Positions 1 to 9,140 are shown, numbered from the stretch's first letter. The stretch: 64,000 nt of DNA from Solirubrobacterales bacterium (GCA_019241635.1 JAFAWR010000285.1:1-64000), one strand, 5' to 3'. Numbers and translations are program-made. The notes: generated by a model not told the origin, from the sequence alone.

Positions 1-65
1 GTAAAGCCGGGTGCACCGCGAGGTGTTGTGGTCAGCACACAAGAGACGAATCGGCTGAGCAGGAC

Positions 66-107
66 CTGGTCGAGAAACGTCCCTCCAGAGGTGCGTTTCT
101 CGACCAG
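66..107. repeat. Perfect 14-bp inverted repeat CTGGTCGAGAAACG / CGTTTCTCGACCAG, with a further copy of GTTTCTCGACCAG at 206-218
   Basis: Read directly: 66-79 and 94-107 are reverse complements; third copy downstream in the same noncoding region. Confidence 0.8.
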
Positions 108-241
108 CCTCCGCTGAATTGCGATCGCCGCAACCGTTGCGCGCCGGCGGGTTGTGTGCTCCTCACAACTCCCCGGCCTTATGCGACGACAGCCTCATAG
201 GGCCGGTTTCTCGACCAGGCTCGGCTCCGGCGACTAGCGGA

Positions 242-514
242 TCACCCGCCGGCCACGGCGGGGAGGATCGTCACCTCGTCGCCCTCGGACACCGGGGTCT
301 CGAGGCCGTCGAGGAAGCGGATGTCCTCGCCGCCGACATAGACGTTGACGAACCGCCGCAGGCCGCCGTCCTCGGCGATGCGGCTGCGCAGCTCGCCGTA
401 GCGGTCGTAGAGCGCGTCGAGGACCTCGCCGACCGTGGAGCCCTGCACGCTCGCGGTGGCGTCGCCGTCGGTAGCGGCCCGGAGCTGGGTTGGGATCTTG
501 ACCGTGACAGGCAT
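242..514 (-). CDS. MoaD/ThiS-family ubiquitin-like sulfur carrier protein (90 aa, C-terminal GG)
   Basis: MPVTVKIPTQLRAATDG...GDEVTILPAVAGG; beta-grasp MoaD/ThiS pattern and terminal diglycine; directly downstream of the ThrC-like gene. Confidence 0.85.
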   Translation of the reverse strand: MPVTVKIPTQLRAATDGDATASVQGSTVGEVLDALYDRYGELRSRIAEDGGLRRFVNVYVGGEDIRFLDGLETPVSEGDEVTILPAVAGG

Positions 515-528
515 GCGCCGCAGTCTTA

Positions 529-1764
529 TCACGCCACCGCGACGACGCGCTCGGCGGCCTGCTCGAAGGACTGGAGGGTCGGCTCGATCTCCCAGGCCTC
601 GAACGTGCCGCGAGCCACGTCGAGCGTCTTGAGCCCCTCGCCGGTGATGTAGGCCACGACCCGGTCTTCCGGGTTGATCTCGCCGCGCGCCGCCAGCTTG
701 GCCAGCACCGCGACGGTCACGCCACCGGCGGTCTCGGTGAAGATCCCGGTGGTCCGGGCCAGGAGCTTGATCCCCTCGCGAATCTCGTCGTCGGTCACCG
801 CCTCGATCGAGCCGTGCGTCCGCCGGGCAAGGTCGAGTGCGTAGGGGCCGTCGGCCGGGTTGCCGATGGCCAGCGACTTGGCGATCGTGTCCGGCTTGAC
901 CGGGCGGCAGAAGTCCTGTCCGGCCTGGTATGCCGTGGCCACCGGCGAGCAGCCGGTCGCCTGGGCGCCGTGGAAGATCGGCAGCTCGCCCTGCAGCAGG
1001 CCGATCTCGAGCCACTCCTCGAACCCGCGCGCGATCTTGGTGAACAGCGACCCCGAGGCGATCGGCGCGACCACCCGGTCGGGCAGCTCGAAGCCAAGCT
1101 GCTCGGCGGTCTCGAACGCGAGCGTCTTCGACCCCTCGGAGTAGTACGGGCGCATGTTGATGTTCACGAACGCCCACTCGTGCTCGCCGGCGAGCTCGGT
1201 GCACAGTCGGTTGACGTCGTCGTAGTTGCCGTTGACCTTGACCAGATTGCCGCCATACACCCCCGTGGCGAGCACCTTCTGCTCCTCGAGGTTGGACGGG
1301 ATGAACACGTAGGAGTCGAGGCCGGCGGCCGCGGCGTGAGCCGCGACCGCGTTGGCCAGGTTGCCGGTCGACGCGCAGGCCACCGTCTCGAAGCCCAGCT
1401 CGCGAGCACGGGCCATCGCCACCGACACAACCCGGTCCTTGAACGAGTGCGTCGGGTTAGCGGCGTCGTTCTTGATCCAGACCTCCCGCAGGCCGAGCTG
1501 CTCGGCCAGGCGATCGGCCTTGAGCAGAGGCGTCCAGCCGGCCGGCAGCACTCCGCGGGGCGGGGCCTGCACGGGCAGGAAGTCCGTGTAGCGCCAGAGC
1601 GAGTGCGGGCCGGCCTGGATCCGGCGGCGCAGCTCGGCCGGGTCGGCGTTCGTCCGCTCGGCGTAGGCCACCTCGAGCGGGCCAAAGCAGCGCTCGCAGA
1701 CGTACCGTGCCTCGAGCGGATAAGTTGTCCTACATTCTTTGCAGCGAAGAGACTCTGGCGGCAT
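529..1764 (-). CDS. thrC-like: Threonine synthase-like PLP-dependent enzyme with N-terminal four-cysteine zinc-ribbon-like motif
   Basis: CKECRTTYPLEARYVCERC; IKNDAANPTHSFKDR PLP-lysine motif; ACASTGNLANAVAAHAA; 411 aa. Confidence 0.85.
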   Translation of the reverse strand: MPPESLRCKECRTTYPLEARYVCERCFGPLEVAYAERTNADPAELRRRIQAGPHSLWRYTDFLPVQAPPRGVLPAGWTPLLKADRLAEQLGLREVWIKNDAANPTHSFKDRVVSVAMARARELGFETVACASTGNLANAVAAHAAAAGLDSYVFIPSNLEEQKVLATGVYGGNLVKVNGNYDDVNRLCTELAGEHEWAFVNINMRPYYSEGSKTLAFETAEQLGFELPDRVVAPIASGSLFTKIARGFEEWLEIGLLQGELPIFHGAQATGCSPVATAYQAGQDFCRPVKPDTIAKSLAIGNPADGPYALDLARRTHGSIEAVTDDEIREGIKLLARTTGIFTETAGGVTVAVLAKLAARGEINPEDRVVAYITGEGLKTLDVARGTFEAWEIEPTLQSFEQAAERVVAVA

Positions 1765-1767
1765 ATG

Positions 1768-1800
1768 AAAAAACCTCCGCCGGGGTCAGTGGTCGGAGGT
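1768..1800 (-). terminator. Intrinsic terminator of the SAM riboswitch; 3' arm contains GGAGG, the likely RBS of the ThrC-like gene
   Basis: Minus strand ACCTCCG-(14 nt)-CGGAGGTTTTTT; GGAGG lies 9 nt upstream of the ATG at 1764. Confidence 0.8.
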
Positions 1801-1817
1801 CAGAGAAACCGCCCTAT

Positions 1818-1927
1818 CCACATCTCCCAGGCTTGTTGTTGGAGCCTGATGGAATTGGCACCTTTCCCTTGCGGGAGGTTGCCGGGGTTTCATAGGGCCA
1901 GTCCCTCCACCCCTCTTGATGCGTACA
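1818..1927 (-). ncRNA. SAM-I (S-box) riboswitch aptamer
   Basis: Minus strand GCATCAAGAGGGGTGGAGGGACTGGCCCTATGAAACCCCGGCAACC...AAGGTGCCAATTCC...GAGATG matches the S-box conserved core. Confidence 0.93.
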
Positions 1928-2035
1928 GCTATGTGCAGCGAATTATATCCACAGGTTCGCCAGACTACGAGCAGTCTTGAGTCGATCGCCTCCGGAGTCG
2001 ACGATTGACCAGGCTTAACGCGTCGAATCGAGAGC

Positions 2036-3022
2036 ATGCCCGCCGCCTCCGCTGACCCACTCGAGCGTCTCGAGGCGACGCTGGCGCTCGGCCGCAGCGC
2101 GCCGAGCCGGCGCATGCTGATCATCGTCAACCCGTACGCGACCACGGTGTCCGATCGGCTGAAGAACCTCGTCGTCTACGCGCTGCGCGGGCGCTACGAG
2201 GTCGACGCGATCGATACCAACGCCCGCGACCACGCCACCGAACTATCCCGCGAGGCCGCCCGCGAGGGCTATGACGTCGTGGTCGCCTTCGGCGGCGACG
2301 GCACGGTCAACGAGGCGGCCAACGGGCTGGCCGGGTCCGACACTCCGCTGTGCTGTCTGCCCGGCGGCCGGGCCAACGTGTACTGCCGCATGCTCGGGAT
2401 CCCCACCGACGTCGTCGACGCCACCGAGCACCTGCTGCTGATGGCCGACGACTGGCGCCCACGGCGGGTTGACCTCGGCTCGGTCAACGACCGCGTCTTC
2501 CTGTTCTCGGCCGGGGCCGGGCTTGACGCGAGCGTGGTCGAGCGGGTTGACGCGCATCCGCGCCTCAAGGCGCGCTACGGCGAGTGGTACTACACCTGGA
2601 CGGGCGTGAGCACGTTCACCCGGCGCTACCTGGTCCACCCGCCCCGGCTCGAGGCTCAGCTCGAGGGAAAGACGGTCGCCGGGGTGACGGTGATCGTCCA
2701 GAACGCCACCCCCTACACCTACTTCGGCGACCGGCCGGTGGAGATGGGCGAAGGGGCAACGCTGGACAGCGGTGACCTGGCCGGCGTGGTGCTCGAACGG
2801 GCGCGGCCGATGGATATTCCGACGATCATCGCGCGCGCGCTGTCGCGGCATTTCCGGGTGAGTCGCCACCGGCACGTGGATCCGTTCTCCGGCGTCCACC
2901 GTCTGGTCGTGCGCTCTCGCGACGAGCGACCGCTGCCCCTCCAGGTGGACGGCGACTACATCGGAGAGGTTGAGGAAGCGGTGTTCGGCGTGCGACCACA
3001 CGGCATCCCGGTCGTGTCCTGA
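2036..3022 (+). CDS. Diacylglycerol/lipid kinase family protein
   Basis: IIVNPYATTV, VVAFGGDGTVNEAANGL motifs of the DAGK catalytic domain. Confidence 0.9.
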   Translation: MPAASADPLERLEATLALGRSAPSRRMLIIVNPYATTVSDRLKNLVVYALRGRYEVDAIDTNARDHATELSREAAREGYDVVVAFGGDGTVNEAANGLAGSDTPLCCLPGGRANVYCRMLGIPTDVVDATEHLLLMADDWRPRRVDLGSVNDRVFLFSAGAGLDASVVERVDAHPRLKARYGEWYYTWTGVSTFTRRYLVHPPRLEAQLEGKTVAGVTVIVQNATPYTYFGDRPVEMGEGATLDSGDLAGVVLERARPMDIPTIIARALSRHFRVSRHRHVDPFSGVHRLVVRSRDERPLPLQVDGDYIGEVEEAVFGVRPHGIPVVS

Positions 3023-3030
3023 TCCTGCCG

Positions 3031-3990
3031 ATGCGCCGCCCCGTCATCGTCCTGGCCTGTGTTTCGGCGCTCGCCGCCGCGGCGGCGCTGATCGTGGTGC
3101 CAGCGATGGTCTCCGCGCATCCGCTGACCGGCGCGCCGAACTGCCCGGTCTTCCCGGCCGACAACCCGTGGAACCAGCGGGTCGATCGGCTTCCCGTGGC
3201 CAAGGACTCGGCCGGCATCATCGCCCGGATCGGGCTGAATAACCCTGTCCACCCCGACTTCGGATCCGGGCTCTACAACGGCGAGCCGATTGGCATCCCG
3301 TACGCGGTGGTGTCGTCGCGCACGCGGCGGGTGCCCGTGAGCTTCCTGTACTCCTCTGAGTCCGACCACGGGCCGTACCCGCTGCCTCATGGAGTCCCGA
3401 TCGAGGGCGGCTATGGATCGAGCGGCGACCGCCACGTGATCGTGGTCGACCGCAGTTCGTGCCGCGACTACGAGCTGTTCGCCGCGTATCCGCACGATGG
3501 CGGCCGGCGCTGGACCGCCGGGTCGGGTGCGATCTTCGACCTGCGCTCCGATCACCTGCGGCCCGCCGGCTGGACCTCCGCGGACGCCGCCGGACTGCCG
3601 ATCCTGCCCGGGCTGGCCCGGTACGACGAGGTCGCCGCCGGCTCGATCGACCATGCCCTGCGCTTCACCGCCCCGTGCACGGCGGCTCGCTACGTCTATC
3701 CCGCCCGCCACGAGGCCTCGACCTGCAGCGGGGCGGGGCTGCCGCCGATGGGCCTGCGCGTCCGTTTGAAGGCGAGCGTGAACATCTCGACACTGCCCTA
3801 CCAGGCACGGGTGGTTGCGCAGGCGCTCAAGCGCTACGGGATGATCCTGGCCGACAACGGCTCGCCCTGGTTCATCTCGGGCGCACCGGACCGCCACTGG
3901 AACAACGACGCGCTGCATCTGCTCGATCGCCTGTCCGGGCGGGATTTCGAGGTCGTGAACACGAGCTCGCTCCCGCATCCGGGCCTCTGA
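3031..3990 (+). CDS. Secreted conserved hypothetical protein
   Basis: N-terminal signal peptide MRRPVIVLACVSALAAAAALIVVPAMVSAHP; long ORF, no recognised domain. Confidence 0.75.
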   Translation: MRRPVIVLACVSALAAAAALIVVPAMVSAHPLTGAPNCPVFPADNPWNQRVDRLPVAKDSAGIIARIGLNNPVHPDFGSGLYNGEPIGIPYAVVSSRTRRVPVSFLYSSESDHGPYPLPHGVPIEGGYGSSGDRHVIVVDRSSCRDYELFAAYPHDGGRRWTAGSGAIFDLRSDHLRPAGWTSADAAGLPILPGLARYDEVAAGSIDHALRFTAPCTAARYVYPARHEASTCSGAGLPPMGLRVRLKASVNISTLPYQARVVAQALKRYGMILADNGSPWFISGAPDRHWNNDALHLLDRLSGRDFEVVNTSSLPHPGL

Positions 3991-4098
3991 GGAGCGCTCA
4001 CCCCGGCACCCGGGGCCTTCTCTGAGGAGCGCTCACCCCAGCGCCCGGGGCCTCCTCTGAGGAGCGCTCACCCCAGCACCCGGGGCCTCTGAGGAGCG
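3986..4098. repeat. Tandem 35-bp repeat (3 copies plus a partial fourth), each with a CCCC...GGGG hairpin; first copy contains the stop codon of the upstream CDS
   Basis: tctgaggagcgctcaccccRgcRcccggggcct begins at 3986, 4021 and 4056; partial copy at 4088. Confidence 0.9.
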
Positions 4099-4247
4099 GG
4101 AGTTTCTCGACACTGGCGGTCCCCCGCGGCGCGAGTGGCGTGTTCTTCGCGCTATTCGCCACCGAACTGCCTTTCGCCACCGGCGGGGCGGCGAGTGGCA
4201 GGAAACTCGCGGTTCGGGGGGGGAGATTTTCGCCGCCCTGCGGGCTC

Positions 4248-5078
4248 ATGGTGTTCGTGGAGCGACATGGCACCCAGTCGGGCGCCCGTCCAAAGCGCCA
4301 GGCGGCCCGCCTTGGCGAGAAGGACCTGGAGCTGCTGTGGTTCCTGGGCGAGCACCGGATGGTGTTGAGCGAACATGTCGCGGCGCTGCTGGGCGTCACG
4401 GTCGGGACGGCCGATGAGCGACTACGGAAGCTGGCCGAGGCCGGCTACGTCCGGACAGAGGACCTGTTTCGCAAGTGGCCGGCCATGCAACTGATCACGC
4501 GCGCCGGCCTGAACGCGATCGGAAGTGCGCTGCCGACGCCCCGGCGCGACGTGCGGACCTACGAGCACGACGCGGGGGTGGCCTGGCTGTGGATCGCCGC
4601 GCGCCGCGGCACGTTCGGGCCACTGACGGAGGTCGTCGGCGAGCGCCGCATGCGCTCGCACGACCGCTCGCGCGATCCCGGCACCGAGCCCCTGGCGGTG
4701 AAGCTGGGAGGCGTCGGGCCGCGCGGGAGCGAGTCGCTGCACTATCCCGATCTGCTATTGCGAACCACCGACGGCCGGCGCGTCGCGCTCGAGCTCGAGC
4801 TCTCCTCCAAGGGGCGCCGTCGCCTGGAGGGGATTCTCGTCGGATACGCCGCAGACCCACGCTTCGACGGGGTCGTCTACCTCGTGCAGAGCGCGGCCCT
4901 TGCCCGCTCGGTCGGGGCCGCGGCGCGCCGGCTGGGGATATCCGACCTGGTGCACATCCAGCGGGTTCGCTCCACGGTGTCGAGCCCCGCGGCCTCCGCG
5001 GCGCTCGCGGCGCAGCGGAGGGCACCGGGGCGGACGGCACCGGGGCGGACGAGCCGGGACGCGGGGACAACCCGGTGA
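4248..5078 (+). CDS. Winged-helix protein resembling the replication-relaxation (Replic_Relax) family
   Basis: DLELLWFLGEHRMVLSEHVAALLGVTVGTADERLRKLAEAGYVRT (wHTH) followed by HDAGVAWLWIAAR...YPDLLLRTTDGRRVALELELSSKGRRR...YLV. Domain call from recall. Confidence 0.65.
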   Translation: MVFVERHGTQSGARPKRQAARLGEKDLELLWFLGEHRMVLSEHVAALLGVTVGTADERLRKLAEAGYVRTEDLFRKWPAMQLITRAGLNAIGSALPTPRRDVRTYEHDAGVAWLWIAARRGTFGPLTEVVGERRMRSHDRSRDPGTEPLAVKLGGVGPRGSESLHYPDLLLRTTDGRRVALELELSSKGRRRLEGILVGYAADPRFDGVVYLVQSAALARSVGAAARRLGISDLVHIQRVRSTVSSPAASAALAAQRRAPGRTAPGRTSRDAGTTR

Positions 5079-6709
5079 GCATCCGTCCCTGGGAGCGCTA
5101 CCTGATGCCGGCGGCGTTCGTGGCGCTGCTGCTGGCTCCCGGTCCCTGGGGGATGGTCGTGGCGGTGGGCGCGGGCGTGGCCGCATCCGTCTGGCGCGCG
5201 CGACGCGCGGCGGCGTCGCGCCGCGCCGATGCCTCGGCGCGGGAGCACGGCGTGGCGCTCGGAAGCGACTCGCATGGCCGGGACGTGGTGCTCAGCAATG
5301 ACGAGCTCTCGGCACATGGGCTGATCCTCGGCGCGAGCGGCGCCGGCAAGACGACCACGCTGCTGCGCATCCTGACCGAGCAGATCGCCCGCGGTCAGCC
5401 CGTCGTCGCCATCGACATGAAGGGCTCGCCGGCCTTCGCCCGCGTGCTCGGCGAGGCGGCCCGCGCGGCCGGACGTCCGTTCGCGGTCTGGAGCATCGAC
5501 GGTCCGGCGCACTGGAACCCGCTCCAGCACGGAAACGCCACCGAGCTCAAGGACAAGCTGATGGCCACGGAGCGCTTCACCGAGCCTCACTACCAGCGAG
5601 CGGCCGAGCGCTACGTCCAGATGGTTTTGCACGTGCTCTCGGCAGCCCACACGGGTCGCGCACCGGTGCTCGGCGAGGTCGTGGCGGCGATGGACCCGGC
5701 CCGCCTCGCCACGCTCCTGCGCGGGGTCGACGCGGAGCTCCGCGACCGGGTGCGCGACTATCTGGCCGGACTCACTCCGGATCAGCGCAGCGCTGTGCGT
5801 GGACTGCAGACGCGGCTCGCGGTGCTGACCGAGTCGCACACGGCGCCGTATCTCGCGCCAGCGGGTGGTGGCGCGGCGGCGGGCGCTGGCGCGGTGGCGG
5901 CCGGTGGCGCGGTGGCGGGCGCGGTGGCCGGCGCCGGCGAGGCCACGATCGACCTGCGCGAGGCGCTGCGGGGTCCGCAGGTCGTCCTGTTCAGTCTGAA
6001 CTCGGCCCGCTACGGCCGCCTCGCCGCCCAGCTCGGCACGCTGGTCGTGCAGGACCTGGTGAGCGCCTCGGGCGACCGGCTGGACAGCACACGGTCGACC
6101 GGTGAGGCGCCTAGCGCGACCATCGCGATCGACGAGTTCTCCGCGCTGGGCGCCGACCACGTGATCGCTCTCCTATCCCGGGGGCGCGAGTCGGGACTGT
6201 CCGTGCTCGTCGCCACCCAGGAGCTGGCCGACCTCGATCGCGCCGCCCCGGGCCTGCGTGATCAGGTCGTCGGCGTCACCGCGCTCAAGATCGTGCACCG
6301 ACAGGAGGTGCCGAACTCCGCCCGGACGATCGCCCTGATGATCGGCACGGAGCGGGTGTGGGAGCAGACGCGGCAGACCGCGGGCCGGCTGTTCGGGGGC
6401 TACGACACCGGCCGGGGCACGCGCAGCCAGACGGAGCGGTTCATCGTGCATCCGAACGAGATCCAATCCTTGCGGACGGGTGAGGCGATCGTGATCTCGA
6501 AGCTGGCCAAGCAGCAGGTCAGGAGGGTGTGGGTCGACCCGCCCCGCTTCGTCGAGCCTTCTCGCGAGCCGACCCCACCGCCCCCGGTCGCGCCCCTGCC
6601 AGCCGAACGCGCGCGCCGTCCAGACCGGGCCCGTCGCCCCGAGCCCGCGCGTCCGGCACGCCAGCCCGAGCCGCCCAGCCGGCCGCCCCCCGACTCACTC
6701 GGTCTCTGA
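5075..6709 (+). CDS. VirD4/TraG/TraD-like type IV coupling ATPase
   Basis: GTG start overlaps the upstream stop. Walker A GASGAGKTTTL; AIDEFSALG; SRGRESGLSVLVATQELADL. Ala/Gly-rich insert near 5856-5943. Confidence 0.8.
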   Translation: MSIRPWERYLMPAAFVALLLAPGPWGMVVAVGAGVAASVWRARRAAASRRADASAREHGVALGSDSHGRDVVLSNDELSAHGLILGASGAGKTTTLLRILTEQIARGQPVVAIDMKGSPAFARVLGEAARAAGRPFAVWSIDGPAHWNPLQHGNATELKDKLMATERFTEPHYQRAAERYVQMVLHVLSAAHTGRAPVLGEVVAAMDPARLATLLRGVDAELRDRVRDYLAGLTPDQRSAVRGLQTRLAVLTESHTAPYLAPAGGGAAAGAGAVAAGGAVAGAVAGAGEATIDLREALRGPQVVLFSLNSARYGRLAAQLGTLVVQDLVSASGDRLDSTRSTGEAPSATIAIDEFSALGADHVIALLSRGRESGLSVLVATQELADLDRAAPGLRDQVVGVTALKIVHRQEVPNSARTIALMIGTERVWEQTRQTAGRLFGGYDTGRGTRSQTERFIVHPNEIQSLRTGEAIVISKLAKQQVRRVWVDPPRFVEPSREPTPPPPVAPLPAERARRPDRARRPEPARPARQPEPPSRPPPDSLGL

Positions 6710-6765
6710 TCGTGGCTCGACCACGCCCGCCGGCGCGGCCCCCCGCCGTTACGCGGCCCCCGCCG

Positions 6766-9078
6766 TTACGCGGCCGCCGGCGTCACCCGGTAGGCGTCGA
6801 ACACCGCGTCGATGTTGCGCAGGCGGTTGATCGCCTGATCGAGCGACCGCGTGTCCCCCACCTCGACCACGAAACGGTTCTTGACCATGGGGTGGTTGAC
6901 GATGCAGCGCGCCTCGAGGATGTTGATGCCGGCCTCGGCGAACGTACGCGACATGTCCTCCAGGAGGCGGTGGCGGTCCCACCCGTCGACCTCGATCTCC
7001 ACGCGGAAAGACGTCTCGGGATCGCCGTCCCATGACACCGGGGTGAAGCGCTCGGGGTCCTTGCGCAGCACGGCCACGTTCGGACAGTCCTCGCGGTGGA
7101 TGGTGATCCCCCTCCCGAGCGAGATGTAGCCGACGATCGGATCGCCCGGCACCGGCCGGCAGCACTTGGCCATCCGGAGCATCACCTCATCGATGCCCTC
7201 CACCGAGATCCCGAAGCGCGAGGAGGAGGTGGTGGCGCGGGAGCGGCGCCGGCGGGTCTTAAGCAGGTCGTCGGCGGCGGTCGGCTCGGACTCGGCCGTC
7301 TCGCCCTGCTTGAGGCGCTGCATGATCTTGTTGACCACGACCTTGGCCGAGATCTTCGCCCCACCCAGCGCGATGTAGAAGTCGTCGGCCTTGCGGAAGC
7401 CCATCTCGCGGATGACGTCGGCCAGCAGTGGCGAACCGACGATCTTCTGGGCCGGCAGCCCCTGCTTGCGCAGGTGGTCCTGGAGTAGCTCGCGGCCGGT
7501 GTGCTCGGAGTCCTTGCGCGACTCGGCCTTGAACCAGGCCTTGATCTTGTTGCGCGCGCGGGTGGTCTTGACCAGCGCCAGCCAGTCCCGGGACGGGCCC
7601 CGCTCGCGCTTGGAGGTCAGCACCTCGACGATGTCGCCCGAGCGCAGCTGGTAGGAGAGCGGCACGATCTTGCCGTTGACCTTCGCCCCGACGCACCGGT
7701 GCCCGACGTCGGTGTGGATCTCGTAGGCGAAGTCGAGCGGCGTCGCCCCGGCGGCCAGCGACTTGACCTCGCCCTTGGGCGTGAACACGAACACCTCGTC
7801 CTCGAACAGGTCGACCTTGAGGGTCTCCATGAACTCGCGCGGGTCGGCCTCCTCCTGCTGCCAGTCCAGCAGCGAGCGCAGCCATTTGAGCTTGCCGTCG
7901 GAGCCGGAGGCGCCCACCCCGGCCGGACCATTTCCGTCGCGCGGGCCGGTCTCCTTGTACATCCAGTGGGCGGCGATCCCGTACTCGGCCAGGTCGTGCA
8001 TCTCGCGCGTGCGGATCTGAATCTCGAGCGGCCGTCCCTCGGGCCCGATCACCGTCGTGTGCAGCGAGGAGTACATGTTGAACTTGGGCATCGCCACGAA
8101 GTCCTTGAAGCGGCCCGGAAGCGGCTTCCAGAGCGAGTGGATGACGCCGACGGCGCCGTAGCAGTCCTTGACCGAGCCGACGATCACCCGCATCGCCGTG
8201 AGGTCGTAGATCTCGTTGAACTCGCGCCCCTTCTTGGTCATCTTGGCGTAGATCGAGTAGAAGTGCTTGGCGCGGCCCGAGATCTCGGCCTGGACGCCGA
8301 TCTCCTCGAGCTCCTTGCTCAGATAGCCCGCGGCCTGGTTCACATAGCGCTCGCGCTCGGCGCGCTGCTGGGCGACCAGGCCCTTGATCTCGTTGTACTT
8401 GCGCGGATGCAGGGTCTGGAAGGCCAGGTCCTCGAGCTCCCATTTGATCGCGTGGATGCCGAGCCGGTGGGCGATCGGGGCGTAGATGTCGAGCGTCTCG
8501 CGCGCCTTCTCGATCTGCTTCTGCTTGGGCAGCGCCGAGATCGTGCGCATGTTGTGCAGCCGGTCGGCCAGCTTGATCAGGATGACCCGGATGTCCGTGG
8601 CCATCGCCACCATCATCTTGCGGTAGTTCTCGGCCTGCGCCTCGTCGCGGGACTGGAAGGTCAGCCCGGTGAGCTTGGTCACCCCGTCGACCAGGCCGGC
8701 CACCTCCTCGCCGAACGCCTCGCGCACCTCCTCGAGTGACGCCGAGGTGTCCTCGACGGTGTCGTGGAGCAGCGCCGCGCACAGCGTCTCGGTGTCGAGC
8801 CGCATGCCCGCGCAGATCTTGGCCACCCCGACCGGATGGACGATGAAGTCCTCGCCCGAGCGCCGGCGCTGGTCCGCGTGATGCGCGCACGCATAGACGA
8901 ACGCCTCTTCGACGCGGTCGCGGTCGATCGAGGCGGCCGACTCGTGCGCGTGCTCCTCGACGATCGCGAACAGGTCACCGAGCAGGCGCTGCTCGGTATC
9001 GGTCAGCTCCGAGCGCTCCACGTCGCCGTGGGCATCGGGATGGGCGACCCGATCGACCCGCGGGCGCGCGGCGAACAC
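6766..9078 (-). CDS. rel: RelA/SpoT bifunctional (p)ppGpp synthetase/hydrolase
   Basis: HD hydrolase (CAALLHDTVEDT), synthetase, TGS (VFVFTPKGEVKSLAAGATPLDFAYEIHTDVG) and ACT regions. Confidence 0.97.
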   Translation of the reverse strand: MFAARPRVDRVAHPDAHGDVERSELTDTEQRLLGDLFAIVEEHAHESAASIDRDRVEEAFVYACAHHADQRRRSGEDFIVHPVGVAKICAGMRLDTETLCAALLHDTVEDTSASLEEVREAFGEEVAGLVDGVTKLTGLTFQSRDEAQAENYRKMMVAMATDIRVILIKLADRLHNMRTISALPKQKQIEKARETLDIYAPIAHRLGIHAIKWELEDLAFQTLHPRKYNEIKGLVAQQRAERERYVNQAAGYLSKELEEIGVQAEISGRAKHFYSIYAKMTKKGREFNEIYDLTAMRVIVGSVKDCYGAVGVIHSLWKPLPGRFKDFVAMPKFNMYSSLHTTVIGPEGRPLEIQIRTREMHDLAEYGIAAHWMYKETGPRDGNGPAGVGASGSDGKLKWLRSLLDWQQEEADPREFMETLKVDLFEDEVFVFTPKGEVKSLAAGATPLDFAYEIHTDVGHRCVGAKVNGKIVPLSYQLRSGDIVEVLTSKRERGPSRDWLALVKTTRARNKIKAWFKAESRKDSEHTGRELLQDHLRKQGLPAQKIVGSPLLADVIREMGFRKADDFYIALGGAKISAKVVVNKIMQRLKQGETAESEPTAADDLLKTRRRRSRATTSSSRFGISVEGIDEVMLRMAKCCRPVPGDPIVGYISLGRGITIHREDCPNVAVLRKDPERFTPVSWDGDPETSFRVEIEVDGWDRHRLLEDMSRTFAEAGINILEARCIVNHPMVKNRFVVEVGDTRSLDQAINRLRNIDAVFDAYRVTPAAA

Positions 9079-9140
9079 CGCCGACCCGGCGCCGTCCTCG
9101 CGCGCGGTGGGACCTGACCCGTCCTTCTGCCGGGTCCGGC

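Noticed and set aside
185-215. Possible second SAM-type riboswitch from the GGCCCTATGA string on the minus strand
   Set aside because: Only the short core string matches; the rest of the S-box architecture (GAGGGACTGGCCC, GGTGCC) is absent.
814-1980. 388-aa plus-strand ORF antisense to the threonine synthase-like gene
   Set aside because: Typical high-GC shadow ORF; low-complexity Arg/Gly/Val composition, and the opposite strand has clear motifs.
7259-8890. 543-aa minus-strand ORF inside rel
   Set aside because: Alternative frame of the RelA/SpoT gene on the same strand; Arg/Gly/Asp-rich with no domain pattern.
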